Assembly (NCBI GenBank): GCA_004557545.1
Contig: SFGV01000003.1
Coordinates: 1-64,000, forward strand
Length of the DNA stretch: 64,000 nt
Reading direction: 5' to 3'
DNA from: Succinatimonas hippei
GTDB taxonomy: Bacteria > Pseudomonadota > Gammaproteobacteria > Enterobacterales > Succinivibrionaceae
The position numbers were made by a program, and so were the translations under genes. A model generated the notes under the pieces. The model had not been told where the DNA came from, did no database searches, and worked only from the letters and a program-made list of their open reading frames with translations. Shown here piece by piece: positions 18,334 to 27,155 of this stretch (its first letter is position 1; each line of letters opens with the position of its first letter).

Positions 18334-19101
18334 TCAGTTCTGCCGGGCTTTGCTGAAGAACTCTCTCAGCTCATCAATACGCTTATGTCCGCGCTCCTCC
18401 AGAAAGTCCAGGACTTTGAGCGGGCTTGTATTTATGATCTGATCATCTGAAAGCCCCGATTCCTCGATTACCCTTTCAGACTCTTCAAAATTACCCATAA
18501 AATAGCTGATATGGGCATCACTGCCAAGCGATACCGTAGCGCCAATATCACGGCATAAAGAGGCAATTTTCACGCAGTTTTCGTGACTTCCCATACGGGT
18601 GTTAACTGATGATGATGAGTTAATCTCTATCGCGACGCCGTACTCTTTGGCGCACCTGACTACTGCCTCATAATCTGAGGGGTACCGGGCAATCCCAGGG
18701 TGGGAGATGATATCAACAAGCCCCGATTTAATCACCTTTTTGAGTAATCCGGTGTTCAATTTGCGATCATCGCATGGCGGAAGATTTGGGTGAAACCCCG
18801 CGAGCACTATGTCAAGCTTTGATACGGTTGATGCATCAGCGTCGATTGAACCATCGCCAAGTATGTTGGCCTCAATTCCTCTTAAAACAGCAACGCCACC
18901 ATCGCAGATCCGGGGAATCACACCCATGTTCGTAAAGTGTCCTCTGTAAGGGCTGTCCTTGATGGCCGTGCCATGATCGGTACAGGCAAACATCACAAGA
19001 CCATTTTTTCCGGCGCGCGCAATGCACTCCTCAAGCGTGCTGTACGCGTGATCGCTTGCTATGGTATGGGTATGAAGATCCACAGGAAAACGGTTCGTCA
19101 T
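18334..19101 (-). CDS. PHP-domain phosphatase, YcdX-like
   Basis: A trinuclear-metal PHP hydrolase related to YcdX and histidinol phosphatase. Metal-ligand motifs appear in order: DLHTHTIASDHAYS, CTDHGTA, RGIEANI, AGFHPN, IISHPG, EINSSS and LGSDAHISYFMG. The reaction is a phosphoester hydrolysis; the substrate is unknown. The frame runs to 19134, but ATG at 19101 follows GGAGG at 7 bp and gives the normal start just before FPVDLHTH. It is the last gene of the gltX cluster, 11 bp after the HAD-Nudix gene. Confidence 0.88.
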   Translation of the reverse strand: MTNRFPVDLHTHTIASDHAYSTLEECIARAGKNGLVMFACTDHGTAIKDSPYRGHFTNMGVIPRICDGGVAVLRGIEANILGDGSIDADASTVSKLDIVLAGFHPNLPPCDDRKLNTGLLKKVIKSGLVDIISHPGIARYPSDYEAVVRCAKEYGVAIEINSSSSVNTRMGSHENCVKIASLCRDIGATVSLGSDAHISYFMGNFEESERVIEESGLSDDQIINTSPLKVLDFLEERGHKRIDELREFFSKARQN

Positions 19102-19112
19102 GATATGTCCTC

Positions 19113-20396
19113 CTACTCTGTAAGCGTGCGCCATGACTTGTCAGCATGGGCATCAAAGCACATAAGGATCTGATCTTTTGTGCAGGTATCAAGTCTAAGT
19201 CTGTCAAACGGTAGCTGGTCTTTTGAAAAGAACCTGCAGTCTTTAGTCTCATTGGTAGGCGCGAAATTCCACTCACCCATAGAACACTCAACAAAACACT
19301 TGATGACCCCATAACTGAAGACAGGGGAGTTGTGTCTGTTTCTGTCCATTACCGCGATGAGTTTTACAAAGGATGACTCCATACAGGCCTCTTCGCGGAG
19401 TTCCTTTAATGCGTTAGTGACCACGGTCTGTCCTTCATCAAGCCAGCCGCCCGGTAGATCCCAAAGACCTGAATTCTCCTGAACCATCAGGATCTCGTCC
19501 TTTTTGTTAAACACCGCCGCGCGGGTATCAAGCTTGGGACAAGGGTAACCACGGGCTGAGGTTATTACAGCCTTGAGATCCCCCTCGTCAGGGTAACGCG
19601 TTGAGACAATCTCGCAGGCTATCTCGGACAGACGCTCATAGCGTTCGCGGTCAAACTGATCTTTACAGTAATGAAGCCCGGTCAGACCTATCGCGGCAAG
19701 CTCCTTGGCCCATGAGAACCATACAGGAGGATCACTTCTGCGCGACGTCAGCGCCATGGCAGCGTCATAAGGATCGGCAAAATGCCAGCGGCATCTTAGA
19801 TGCTTTTGCCCTTCATATCCCCAAAGAGCCAGTCCGAAATCACAGCCGGCGGCGCTCGCGCTGGCAAAATCCGAGGCGGTGTCTCCTATGTAGAGGATCT
19901 CCGAAGTTTTTATCCCCGCGATGCTGGCGCACTTTTGCAGAGGATCAGGATATGGTTTTCCTCGTGTGGTATCGTCAGCGCCTACGGCAAAATCAAAGAA
20001 GTCCCGAAGCTCCAGCGGGAATACCGCGGCCTTCTGACCTAATATCTCCTCTCCCCGGTGATCACGCGAGGTCACGATAGCCGTGTGATAGCCAAGCTGT
20101 CTTATGAATTTAACCGCGCTCAGAAGCCTTGGGAAGATTTTTATGTTATCAGCGTGGTTCATCACATCGTTGTACCACTCTGATACACCGTCAGCGACCT
20201 CATCCTCTGTAAATCCAAGCTGGCGCAATGAATATTCTGCGGGAGTTCCGGCAAAACGCAGGAGGGAGTCATAGGTCTCTCTCCCAAGTCTTCCTCTTGA
20301 CCTCAGCATATCAGCAAGCCCCATGATATTTGCCGGGGTACTGTCATAGATGGTGCCATCAAGGTCGAACACCGCGAATTTGTAATGCCCTTCCAT
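19113..20396 (-). CDS. HAD phosphatase fused to a Nudix hydrolase
   Basis: Residues 1-215 form a HAD hydrolase of the phosphoglycolate-phosphatase type: FDLDGTIYDST (nucleophile Asp), TSRD (motif II), GKPYPDPLQK and GDTASDF (motifs III/IV). Residues about 225-285 resemble the Nudix_N helper domain (WAKELAAIGLTGLHY, DQFDRERYERL). Residues about 285-427 form a Nudix domain with GGWLDEGQTVVTNALKELRE; the metal-binding ELREE part is kept, but the first box glutamate is Q and the box Arg is Lys. Nudix_N proteins act on nucleotide diphosphates linked to another group; one polypeptide could hydrolyse such a compound and then dephosphorylate a product. That coupling is an inference. Confidence 0.85.
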   Translation of the reverse strand: MEGHYKFAVFDLDGTIYDSTPANIMGLADMLRSRGRLGRETYDSLLRFAGTPAEYSLRQLGFTEDEVADGVSEWYNDVMNHADNIKIFPRLLSAVKFIRQLGYHTAIVTSRDHRGEEILGQKAAVFPLELRDFFDFAVGADDTTRGKPYPDPLQKCASIAGIKTSEILYIGDTASDFASASAAGCDFGLALWGYEGQKHLRCRWHFADPYDAAMALTSRRSDPPVWFSWAKELAAIGLTGLHYCKDQFDRERYERLSEIACEIVSTRYPDEGDLKAVITSARGYPCPKLDTRAAVFNKKDEILMVQENSGLWDLPGGWLDEGQTVVTNALKELREEACMESSFVKLIAVMDRNRHNSPVFSYGVIKCFVECSMGEWNFAPTNETKDCRFFSKDQLPFDRLRLDTCTKDQILMCFDAHADKSWRTLTE

Positions 20397-20410
20397 TTGC
20401 TAACCTCAGA

Positions 20411-21118
20411 TCAATCTTTAAAATCACCTGCCTTTTTGGCATCCACAACTGTCACTAATCCGTCTGATACGCGAAAGCGGATATTGCGACAGTAGATCAC
20501 AGCTCCGTATATCCTCTCTCCATCGTTACTGTACGCCGGTCTCGGATCCTGCGCTAAGGTCTCGGTAATGGACTCCCGCTCATCTTCTGACAATGATGAA
20601 AGATCAGATCCAGCCTCTTTTGAATACCTTACTTCAAGCGTTTGGGGAGGAGTGGACGCGAAACCGCCTTTGGCGTCAGGAATACTGTCTGAGAACGGGA
20701 CATATGGTTTGATGTCCAGTACCGGAGTACCGTCCGTGAAGTCGCCACCTGAAATCGTCAGAAAAGCCTGATTATTGTCATCCTGTTTTACGGCCTCTAG
20801 TTTTACAACCGACAAACCTATGCGTGAAGGCCGGTAAGGAGATCTGGTCGCGAACACGCCTTCGCGCTCGTTTCCACCAAGTCTTGGTGGTCTTACCGTT
20901 GGTCTGAATGGTCCCGGCGGGATGCGGTCGAAAAGAAAGATAACAAATATATGTGAAAAGCCATCCAACCCCCTGAAGGCCTCAGGGGTGCCGTATGGCT
21001 GTGTGAAATGAATTTCACTTTTTGTGTGAGGAGCCAGTCTTGGCTGACGGGGTACGGCGAATTTCTCACCGTAGGGCGAGCGCACGTACCCGATAGGGCG
21101 CAACAGCGCCTCTTTCAT
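20411..21118 (-). CDS. trmO: tRNA (N6-threonylcarbamoyladenosine(37)-N6)-methyltransferase TrmO
   Basis: SAM-dependent enzyme of the TsaA/YaeB family that methylates t6A37 in tRNA-Thr(GGU). The N-terminal beta-barrel motif is clear: PIGYVRSPYGEKFAVPRQPR, then DGFSHIFVIFLFD and ATRSPYRPSRIGLSVV, and VLDIKPYVPFSD. The 235-residue length equals E. coli TrmO. The ATG overlaps the rcsF stop by four bases (AGGAAG site inside rcsF). Confidence 0.93.
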   Translation of the reverse strand: MKEALLRPIGYVRSPYGEKFAVPRQPRLAPHTKSEIHFTQPYGTPEAFRGLDGFSHIFVIFLFDRIPPGPFRPTVRPPRLGGNEREGVFATRSPYRPSRIGLSVVKLEAVKQDDNNQAFLTISGGDFTDGTPVLDIKPYVPFSDSIPDAKGGFASTPPQTLEVRYSKEAGSDLSSLSEDERESITETLAQDPRPAYSNDGERIYGAVIYCRNIRFRVSDGLVTVVDAKKAGDFKD

Positions 21119-21492
21119 TTGTCTTCCTGAATTATGAGCGCGTCAGCGTAGCAGGTGTAGGACACCAGACATGCAGGAGTGTTTTCAAGTCTTATGCACT
21201 TTTTAAAGCGCACCGCGTTGGCTCCCAAATCAACGGCTTTTACCCTCGCGCTGGTGCGCGCGGCGGCGGCCGTCGCCACGCTCTCATGCTCTTTGGCCTG
21301 ACATGAAAGTCCGGCAACCTCGCCTTTCACCTTGTACGCCAGTCCTTCAAGATCGCTGTCAGTTACGACCTTCGCTCCTGATGGCTTGTAGTACTCGGCG
21401 AAGTTTGACGGATCGAGGTTGGTGTGGAACGTATAGTTACTGCAGCCTGAGAGTATCAGTCCGGCGCACGCGACTATGATCGCTTTTTTCAC
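21115..21492 (-). CDS. rcsF: RcsF-like outer-membrane lipoprotein
   Basis: A 125-residue lipoprotein with signal peptide and lipobox LSGC. The C-terminal domain keeps the four-cysteine pattern of RcsF (GEVAGLSCQAK, KKCIR, TPACLVSYTCYA) that forms two disulfides, and the KAVDLGANAVRF helix. In enterobacteria RcsF senses envelope damage for the Rcs phosphorelay; whether this organism has the relay cannot be seen here. The proline-rich linker of E. coli RcsF is shorter or absent. It lies four bases after gltX. Confidence 0.8.
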   Translation of the reverse strand: MKKAIIVACAGLILSGCSNYTFHTNLDPSNFAEYYKPSGAKVVTDSDLEGLAYKVKGEVAGLSCQAKEHESVATAAAARTSARVKAVDLGANAVRFKKCIRLENTPACLVSYTCYADALIIQEDK

Positions 21493-21496
21493 GGTC

Positions 21497-22903
21497 TTAC
21501 TTCCTTGAGAACTCGGTTATGGCTTTTTGGATGCGTAACAACGCCCTGTCACGCCCGCACAGTACCAGAGTATCTCCTATACCCGGGGATACTGAGCTTC
21601 CGGTTAGCGCGATACGAAGAGGCTGCCCCACAGCTCCCATGCCTACGCCCTTTTCAGAGGCGAGTGCCTCAAGAGCCTTATCAAGCTCAGCGCTCTCCCA
21701 GTTTTTGGCGGAGCTTAAAAGATCGTAAGCGCTCTGCAGGATCTCAACGCTACCGTCCTTAATCCACTTTTTAACCGCCTTGGGATCGTAGCCTTCAAAA
21801 TCCTTGTAATAGCACAGAGCCTTCTGCGCCATTTCCTTTAGGGTATGAGTACGCTCAGCGTAGGCCTTTACGACAAGCGCCGCGGCAGGACCCTTTGAAG
21901 GATCCTCAACGCCCTGACGCTTTAAATGCCACAAAAGCTCCTCTCCAACCTCGTCCGCAGGCAGGGTCTTCATGTAGTGGGCGTTGAGCCAGTCGAGCTT
22001 TTTGGTGTTGAAGCCTGAGGCGCTCTTGGTTATGGCCTCAAGCGTGAAGTCACGGATCATCTCATCGCGGCTGAAGATCTCCTGATCACCATGTGACCAG
22101 CCAAGACGCACCAGATAGTTGACCAGTGCGTCCGGAAGATACCCGTCTTCACGGTACTGCATGACGCTTACCGCGCCATGACGTTTTGAAAGCTTGGTAC
22201 CGTCATCGCCTAAGATCATCGCCAGATGACAGAACTCAGGAACCTTCGCGCCAAGAGCGTGGTAAAGGTTGATCTGGCGTGGAGTGTTGTTGACGTGATC
22301 ATCACCGCGGATCACATGGGTGATCCCCATGTCGATATCATCAACCACAACACAGAAATTATAGGTAGGAGTGCCGTCAGTACGCTGAATGATAAAGTCA
22401 TCAAGCTCGCTGTTCTTAAACTCGACCTTTCCTTTAACCGCGTCATTGAAGCTTACGGTGCCCTCAGTCGGGTTCTTAAAACGGATCACGTAGGGCTCAT
22501 CGGGGGAATGACCGGTCTGGCAGTCGCGGCAGTGACCGTCATAGCGTGGCTTGAGTCCCTGCTTCATCTGCTCCTCGCGCAACTTTTCAAGGCGCTCCTT
22601 GGTGCACCAGCACTTATAGGCCTTACCCTCGTCAAGAAGCTTCTGTATGACCTCACGGTAACGGTCAAAACGCTTGGTCTGATAGAACGGACCTTCATCC
22701 CAGTTCAGCTTGAGCCATTTCATCGACTCGATGATCGCGTCGATGGCGCTCTGGGTTGAGCGCTCGCGGTCGGTATCCTCAATGCGAAGGACAAATCTGC
22801 CGCCGCAGTGGCGGGCGTAAAGCCATGAGAACAACGCGGTTCTGGCGCCGCCCACATGGAGATAGCCGGTTGGTGATGGAGCGAATCTTGTTTTGACTTG
22901 CAT
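21497..22903 (-). CDS. gltX: Glutamate--tRNA ligase
   Basis: Class I aminoacyl-tRNA synthetase that charges tRNA-Glu. HIGH-type motif in [20 protein letters not shown]-type motif KLSKRHG, and the zinc-binding Cys cluster [15 protein letters not shown] followed by HCRDCQ. At 468 residues it has the usual bacterial length, and the C-terminal anticodon-binding domain is complete. It is the first gene of a five-gene minus-strand cluster (rcsF, trmO, HAD-Nudix, PHP). Confidence 0.97.
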   Translation of the reverse strand: MQVKTRFAPSPTGYLHVGGARTALFSWLYARHCGGRFVLRIEDTDRERSTQSAIDAIIESMKWLKLNWDEGPFYQTKRFDRYREVIQKLLDEGKAYKCWCTKERLEKLREEQMKQGLKPRYDGHCRDCQTGHSPDEPYVIRFKNPTEGTVSFNDAVKGKVEFKNSELDDFIIQRTDGTPTYNFCVVVDDIDMGITHVIRGDDHVNNTPRQINLYHALGAKVPEFCHLAMILGDDGTKLSKRHGAVSVMQYREDGYLPDALVNYLVRLGWSHGDQEIFSRDEMIRDFTLEAITKSASGFNTKKLDWLNAHYMKTLPADEVGEELLWHLKRQGVEDPSKGPAAALVVKAYAERTHTLKEMAQKALCYYKDFEGYDPKAVKKWIKDGSVEILQSAYDLLSSAKNWESAELDKALEALASEKGVGMGAVGQPLRIALTGSSVSPGIGDTLVLCGRDRALLRIQKAITEFSRK

Positions 22904-23042
22904 TGTGTATAAGCCCCTGTGAAATTTGATCCTCTGATATGGCCGGATATTCTACCACCTAAGGAATGGCTTTCTTACGCGTCCCAGATCCTCTGCTACG
23001 TGGTACCATTTCACTATCAGTGACGCAGTGGGGATAGTTAAT

Positions 23043-24707
23043 TTGGTGGTTAGAAGGAAAACGGCTGTAATCAATGGCACGCCGGCAAGCCGCGGAATCG
23101 CCTTCGGGCGCATCAGCTTTTTAAAGAGGATCTCATCCTCTCCTGAAAAACGTCAGGTAAGTAACGCCAAAGCTGAGGTGGAACGCTTTGAGAAGGCCAG
23201 AGTTCACGCCATTTCCCAGCTCGGGACACTCTATGAGGTTTCGCTTGAGAAGATAGGCGAGCAGAACGCCGTGGTTTTCCAGATCCACCAGATGATGCTC
23301 GAGGATCCTGATTACGTAAACTCAATTCACGAGCTAATTCTCAGCCAGAAGGTTAACGCTGAATACGCGGTTGATCAGGTAGCACGACGCTTTGAAAAGC
23401 AGTTCCGCTCCATGGATAACGACTATATGCAGGGCCGCGCCTCGGACGTCGTGGATATTTCACGCCGCGTTAACGAAATCCTCATGATGCACTCAGGGCA
23501 GTTGCGCAAGAAAAGCGTCAGCGTCGATACATCCAACGGTCCTGTCATCCTGGCAACCGATGATCTGGCGCCCTCTGAAACCGTTCAGCTGGATCCCTCA
23601 AAGGTAACCGGTATCCTGACCTCGGCAGGCTCAACCAAATCCCATACCGTGATCTTCGCGCGCACCATGGCGCTTCCTGCCGTGATCTGCCTGGGCGAGG
23701 AAAATCTCACACCGGAGCTTGAGGGACACAACGCCATCATAGATGGCGCGACCGGTACCGTAATAATCGATCCTGACCGCTCCCTTGTGCGCGAGTATAC
23801 CGAACGCAAACGTACCGATGATGCCCAAAGAGCGCATCTTGAGCAGTTCCGCGGCAAAAAGACCCTTACGCTCAGCGGACGCGAGATCCATCTTTACGCC
23901 AACGCAGGCTCGCTCGCCGATCTTGATCTGGTCAAAGCATCAGACGCCGAGGGAATAGGCTTATTCCGTAGCGAATACATCTATCTTTCAAGTTCCGACT
24001 TCCCTACTGAGGATTATCAGTTTGATATATATCGCAAAGTCTTAAAAGAAATGAAAGACAAGCGCGTGATAATCCGAACTCTTGACATAGGCGCCGACAA
24101 AACAGCTGACTATTTCATGTTAAAACCGGAAAACAACCCCGCCATGGGAGTCAGAGCTGTCAGACTATGCCTTGAGAACGTGCATCTGTTTAAAACGCAG
24201 TTGCGTGCCCTGTACCGGGCCTCGATATACGGCAAGCTTGGGATCATGATTCCCATGATCACCTCTGTTGAAGAGGTAAGGAAATGCCGTGAAATCTGCA
24301 CCGAGGTCATGGCGGATCTGAAGGCTCAGGGGATCCCTTATAGCGATTCAATTGAATTTGGAATAATGATAGAAACCCCGGCGGCGGCTCTAATAAGTGA
24401 TGAGCTCGCGCCGCTGGTGGATTTCTTTTCCATAGGAACCAACGATCTTACTCAGTTCACTCTGGCCGCCGACCGACAAAACGCATCCCTTGCCGCTTAC
24501 CTTAACGCCTCTCATCACGCAGTCATGAGGCTTATCGAAATGACCGTGCGCAACGCTCACGCTGCCGGGATCTGGGTCGGGCTTTGCGGAGAGGCCGCGT
24601 CAGACGACAAATTTACCGCCAAGCTGGTGCAGCTGGGAATAGATGAGCTGTCAGTGGTTCCATCAAGCATACTCAGGCTCAGAGCAACAATTTCAACAAT
24701 TGGATGA
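23043..24707 (+). CDS. ptsI: PTS enzyme I (phosphoenolpyruvate-protein phosphotransferase)
   Basis: PEP-dependent autokinase that phosphorylates HPr. The N-terminal HPr-binding domain is followed by the phosphohistidine site TSAGSTKSHTVIFARTMALP and the TIM-barrel PEP domain with GIGLFRSEYIY, NPAMGVRAVRLC and active-site Cys in GLCGEAASD. The start is uncertain: GTG 23028, TTG 23043 (8 bp after GGGGA) or GTG 23046 all precede AVINGTPASRGIAFG. ptsH and crr are not adjacent. A DUF1537 kinase gene follows within 26 bp, an unusual partner. Confidence 0.93.
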   Translation: MVVRRKTAVINGTPASRGIAFGRISFLKRISSSPEKRQVSNAKAEVERFEKARVHAISQLGTLYEVSLEKIGEQNAVVFQIHQMMLEDPDYVNSIHELILSQKVNAEYAVDQVARRFEKQFRSMDNDYMQGRASDVVDISRRVNEILMMHSGQLRKKSVSVDTSNGPVILATDDLAPSETVQLDPSKVTGILTSAGSTKSHTVIFARTMALPAVICLGEENLTPELEGHNAIIDGATGTVIIDPDRSLVREYTERKRTDDAQRAHLEQFRGKKTLTLSGREIHLYANAGSLADLDLVKASDAEGIGLFRSEYIYLSSSDFPTEDYQFDIYRKVLKEMKDKRVIIRTLDIGADKTADYFMLKPENNPAMGVRAVRLCLENVHLFKTQLRALYRASIYGKLGIMIPMITSVEEVRKCREICTEVMADLKAQGIPYSDSIEFGIMIETPAAALISDELAPLVDFFSIGTNDLTQFTLAADRQNASLAAYLNASHHAVMRLIEMTVRNAHAAGIWVGLCGEAASDDKFTAKLVQLGIDELSVVPSSILRLRATISTIG

Positions 24708-24733
24708 GACTGTCATCCAAATCAGGAGGTTTC

Positions 24734-26056
24734 ATGTCGCAGTGCATTGTCATAGCCGATGAGATCACGGGCGGTTCGTCTGTAGGCGCTATGCTTCAGA
24801 AAAACCGTTGCACGGTGTGCTCTTTAATGAGCGCACCGGGACTTAAGGATCAGGCATGCCGCAAATTCGACTGTCTCGTGTACTCAACGAACAGCCGCCG
24901 TCTTACGCCGGAGCAAAGCTACCAGATGGTTTTTTACGCGGCGAGACTCTTAAAATCCGATGAGGTCAAGGTCTACGCCAAACGCATTGATCCGGCCATG
25001 CGCGGCAATACCTGCGCCGAAACCCAGGCTATGCTTGACGCTCTTGGAGATCCGGAACGCGTCGCCATAGTCGTCCCGGCCTTTCCTGCGCTTAAGCGTA
25101 CCAATGTCGGCGGATACATGATGATAGATGGAAGACCGCTTCAGAAGTCACTTGCAAGCATCGATGATCTGGAGCCTGCCAAAAGCGGACGTGTGGCTGA
25201 CCTTTTTATAGAAAAGTTCCGTTATAAATCAGAAGCGCTTCATCTTAAAGAATATATAAAAGGTACTGAATATCTGGCAGCACGCATAAGCGAGCTTGCC
25301 TCAAACGGCACGCGCGCCCTCGTTATGGACTGTACCTCTCAGGAAGAGATCAACATGATTGCCGATGCCGTAATAGCCTCCGGCATCAAGTTTCTCGCGG
25401 TTGATCCGGGTCCATTTACCGCTACACTGGCGCGTAAAGTTATGCGTGTCTCACGTGAGAGAGTTTCCCGCAAGACCAAGATCTTTGGACTTGTAGGAAT
25501 TTCAACCCCGCTTGCCGCGGCTCAGGTCGAGGTATTAAGGCTCGAGGAGCGCGTGCTTATCATCGCTGTGCGCAAGGCTGAGCTTTTGTCAGATGATCCT
25601 CAGCGGCGTGCTGCCGAAATAAACCGTGTGGTAGACGAAATAGTCACAAAGTTTGATGACTACAACACCGCGTTCGCGGTCTCTGACAATATGAATGTGG
25701 CCACTCAGGATCAGGCTGATTTTGGTGATCCGATCCCCGGTGGCACGCGTTCTGAGGCAGATGAGCTTGAAATAATGTCAGGCGCTTATGGTCAGATAGC
25801 GTCAAAGGTGCTAGAGCGCCGCCCGGAAATTGGAGCTGTATACAGCGCAGGAGCTGAGTTTACGGTAGCGATATGCCGTGAGCTTAAATCCGAAGGTCTC
25901 AAGATTTTAGGTCAGGTTATGCCGCTTACTGCGTATGGTGAGTTATTGGGCGGAACCAGAAACAATCTTAAATTTGTTACATCTGCATCTTCCGCGACTG
26001 ACGCTAACACAATCACAGAAAGTGTTCAGTATCTTAAGCGCAAGCTTGAGACCTGA
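24734..26056 (+). CDS. DUF1537 four-carbon acid sugar kinase family protein
   Basis: Two-domain kinase of the OtnK/DtnK superfamily. The N-terminal substrate domain begins IVIADEITGGSSVGAML (the usual ADDLTGA motif appears as ADEITGG), and the C-terminal nucleotide domain ends with GELLGGTRNNLKFVTSASSA. Family members phosphorylate 3-oxo-tetronate, threonate or erythronate, but no dehydrogenase, isomerase or aldolase genes of those pathways lie nearby, and the ADDLTGA and GG-x-x-x-KSGG regions are atypical, so the substrate may differ. The start at 24734 is set by an AGGAGG site. Probably cotranscribed with ptsI. Confidence 0.75.
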   Translation: MSQCIVIADEITGGSSVGAMLQKNRCTVCSLMSAPGLKDQACRKFDCLVYSTNSRRLTPEQSYQMVFYAARLLKSDEVKVYAKRIDPAMRGNTCAETQAMLDALGDPERVAIVVPAFPALKRTNVGGYMMIDGRPLQKSLASIDDLEPAKSGRVADLFIEKFRYKSEALHLKEYIKGTEYLAARISELASNGTRALVMDCTSQEEINMIADAVIASGIKFLAVDPGPFTATLARKVMRVSRERVSRKTKIFGLVGISTPLAAAQVEVLRLEERVLIIAVRKAELLSDDPQRRAAEINRVVDEIVTKFDDYNTAFAVSDNMNVATQDQADFGDPIPGGTRSEADELEIMSGAYGQIASKVLERRPEIGAVYSAGAEFTVAICRELKSEGLKILGQVMPLTAYGELLGGTRNNLKFVTSASSATDANTITESVQYLKRKLET

Positions 26057-26112
26057 TTAAACTCAGTGGATGAGCTTTCGGAATGACAAATTCAGAAAAA
26101 TTCGGTCTGGTA

Positions 26113-26141
26113 TTGTCTTTAGGGTGAGGTTTATCTATAAT
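26113..26141 (+). promoter_or_regulatory. Promoter of the tRNA-Gly gene
   Basis: TTGTCT, 17 bp, TATAAT, ending 30 bp before the first base of the tRNA. Confidence 0.65.
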
Positions 26142-26171
26142 CTCATCCCGTGATTGAAAGGTTGCCCGAAG

Positions 26172-26245
26172 GCGAGCGTAGTTCAATGGTAGAACTGCAG
26201 CTTCCCAAGCTACTGACGCGGGTTCGATTCCCGTCGCTCGCTCCA
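26172..26245 (+). tRNA. tRNA-Gly(CCC)
   Basis: Cloverleaf with acceptor GCGAGCG/CGCTCGC, D arm GTTC-GAAC, anticodon loop TTCCCAA (anticodon CCC), T loop TTCGATT and encoded CCA. It is close to E. coli glyU. A C-A mismatch at the second pair of the anticodon stem (28-42) is visible. Confidence 0.95.
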
Positions 26246-26291
26246 CGTATAATTACGTTCTAAATTGGGAAATTAAAATTCATCACAGTGT

Positions 26292-26367
26292 GGGGGAATA
26301 GCTCAGCTGGTAGAGCGTATGCTTCGCATGCATAAGGTGGCCGGTTCGACTCCGGTTTCCTCCACCA
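26292..26367 (+). tRNA. tRNA-Ala(CGC)
   Basis: Acceptor GGGGGAA/TTCCTCC with the alanine identity pair G3-U70, anticodon loop TTCGCAT (anticodon CGC), T loop TTCGACT, CCA encoded. E. coli lacks a CGC alanine tRNA and reads GCG with UGC. Confidence 0.93.
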
Positions 26368-26759
26368 TTTCTAAGTACTCCACTTATTTTTCATCCATCG
26401 GCTTTTTCTTTTTTTTCATTCCACCACTGTTGTACCCACACGGTTCCGGAACTTTAGTGGTAAGTATTCCCCTTTCTCAATTAAAAGCCAGAATCTGGCA
26501 AGTCACTACGCCAATATTCTGCATCGGTTTACCAGTACTCCTGTCGCATTCGCCAAGTTTAAGCCTGACCAGACAGTTTTATCTGTTAGCACTAAAATTA
26601 GCGTCAGATAATATAGTTATATATCATATAGATACTTTTTTATTAAAATTTTCTTTTATTTCTTGTTGACCTGGATTTAAAAACCTATATAATGAACCCC
26701 GTTTTCAATGCCGGACACACCAACACATCCGGAAACCAATATCGTTGAAAACCTCTTTT
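26368..26759 (+). other. Non-coding gap between tRNA genes
   Basis: 392 bp, AT-rich, without a credible gene: the open frame across its left part starts inside the tRNA. The only structure I see is the tRNA promoter near its right end and a GTTTTCAA...TTGAAAAC inverted repeat (26701-26751) in the leader of the next tRNA. Confidence 0.6.
26666..26693 (+). promoter_or_regulatory. Promoter of the second and third tRNA-Ala genes
   Basis: TTGACC, 16 bp, TATAAT, followed by a 66-bp leader to tRNA-Ala(GGC). The best sigma-70 match in the window. Confidence 0.75.
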
Positions 26760-26835
<76 letters not shown>

Positions 26836-26905
26836 GTTTTAAAGTCGATTAAGCCGGCTTGATTTAAAATGTTATATTCTATATAACATTTTATTTTTCT
26901 TTTCT

Positions 26906-26981
26906 GGGGAATTAGCTCAGTTGGTAGAGCACCTGCTTTGCAAGCAGGGGGTCATCGGTTCGAATCCGTTATTCTCCACCA
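26906..26981 (+). tRNA. tRNA-Ala(UGC)
   Basis: Acceptor GGGGAAT/ATTCTCC with G3-U70, anticodon loop TTTGCAA (anticodon TGC), T loop TTCGAAT, CCA encoded. It is 70 bp after tRNA-Ala(GGC), probably on the same transcript. Confidence 0.96.
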
Positions 26982-27155
26982 TTTAAGTATTCCGTGGTTC
27001 TCTTTATCGAGATTGTTTTTTGCTTGACGCTTCTGCCTACGGTTCAGCTTTAATGACCTACGCTTTTTGCAATTTTGTGATGTATATCCATTTTTTTGCT
27101 TTGGTATAATCCTTTGTATCTTTCACAACATGTTTTTACTGGCAGGTTTTAGCAA

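Noticed and set aside
22226..22759. Plus-strand ORF of 177 codons inside gltX
   Set aside because: A shadow frame antisense to a fully conserved synthetase gene.
26034..26246. Minus-strand ORF beginning MERATGIEPASVAWEAAVLP
   Set aside because: It is the reverse complement of the tRNA-Gly gene and its flank, a common false gene call.
26319..26669. Plus-strand ORF of 116 codons in the tRNA region
   Set aside because: It starts inside tRNA-Ala(CGC), has no ribosome site and has low-complexity AT-rich content.
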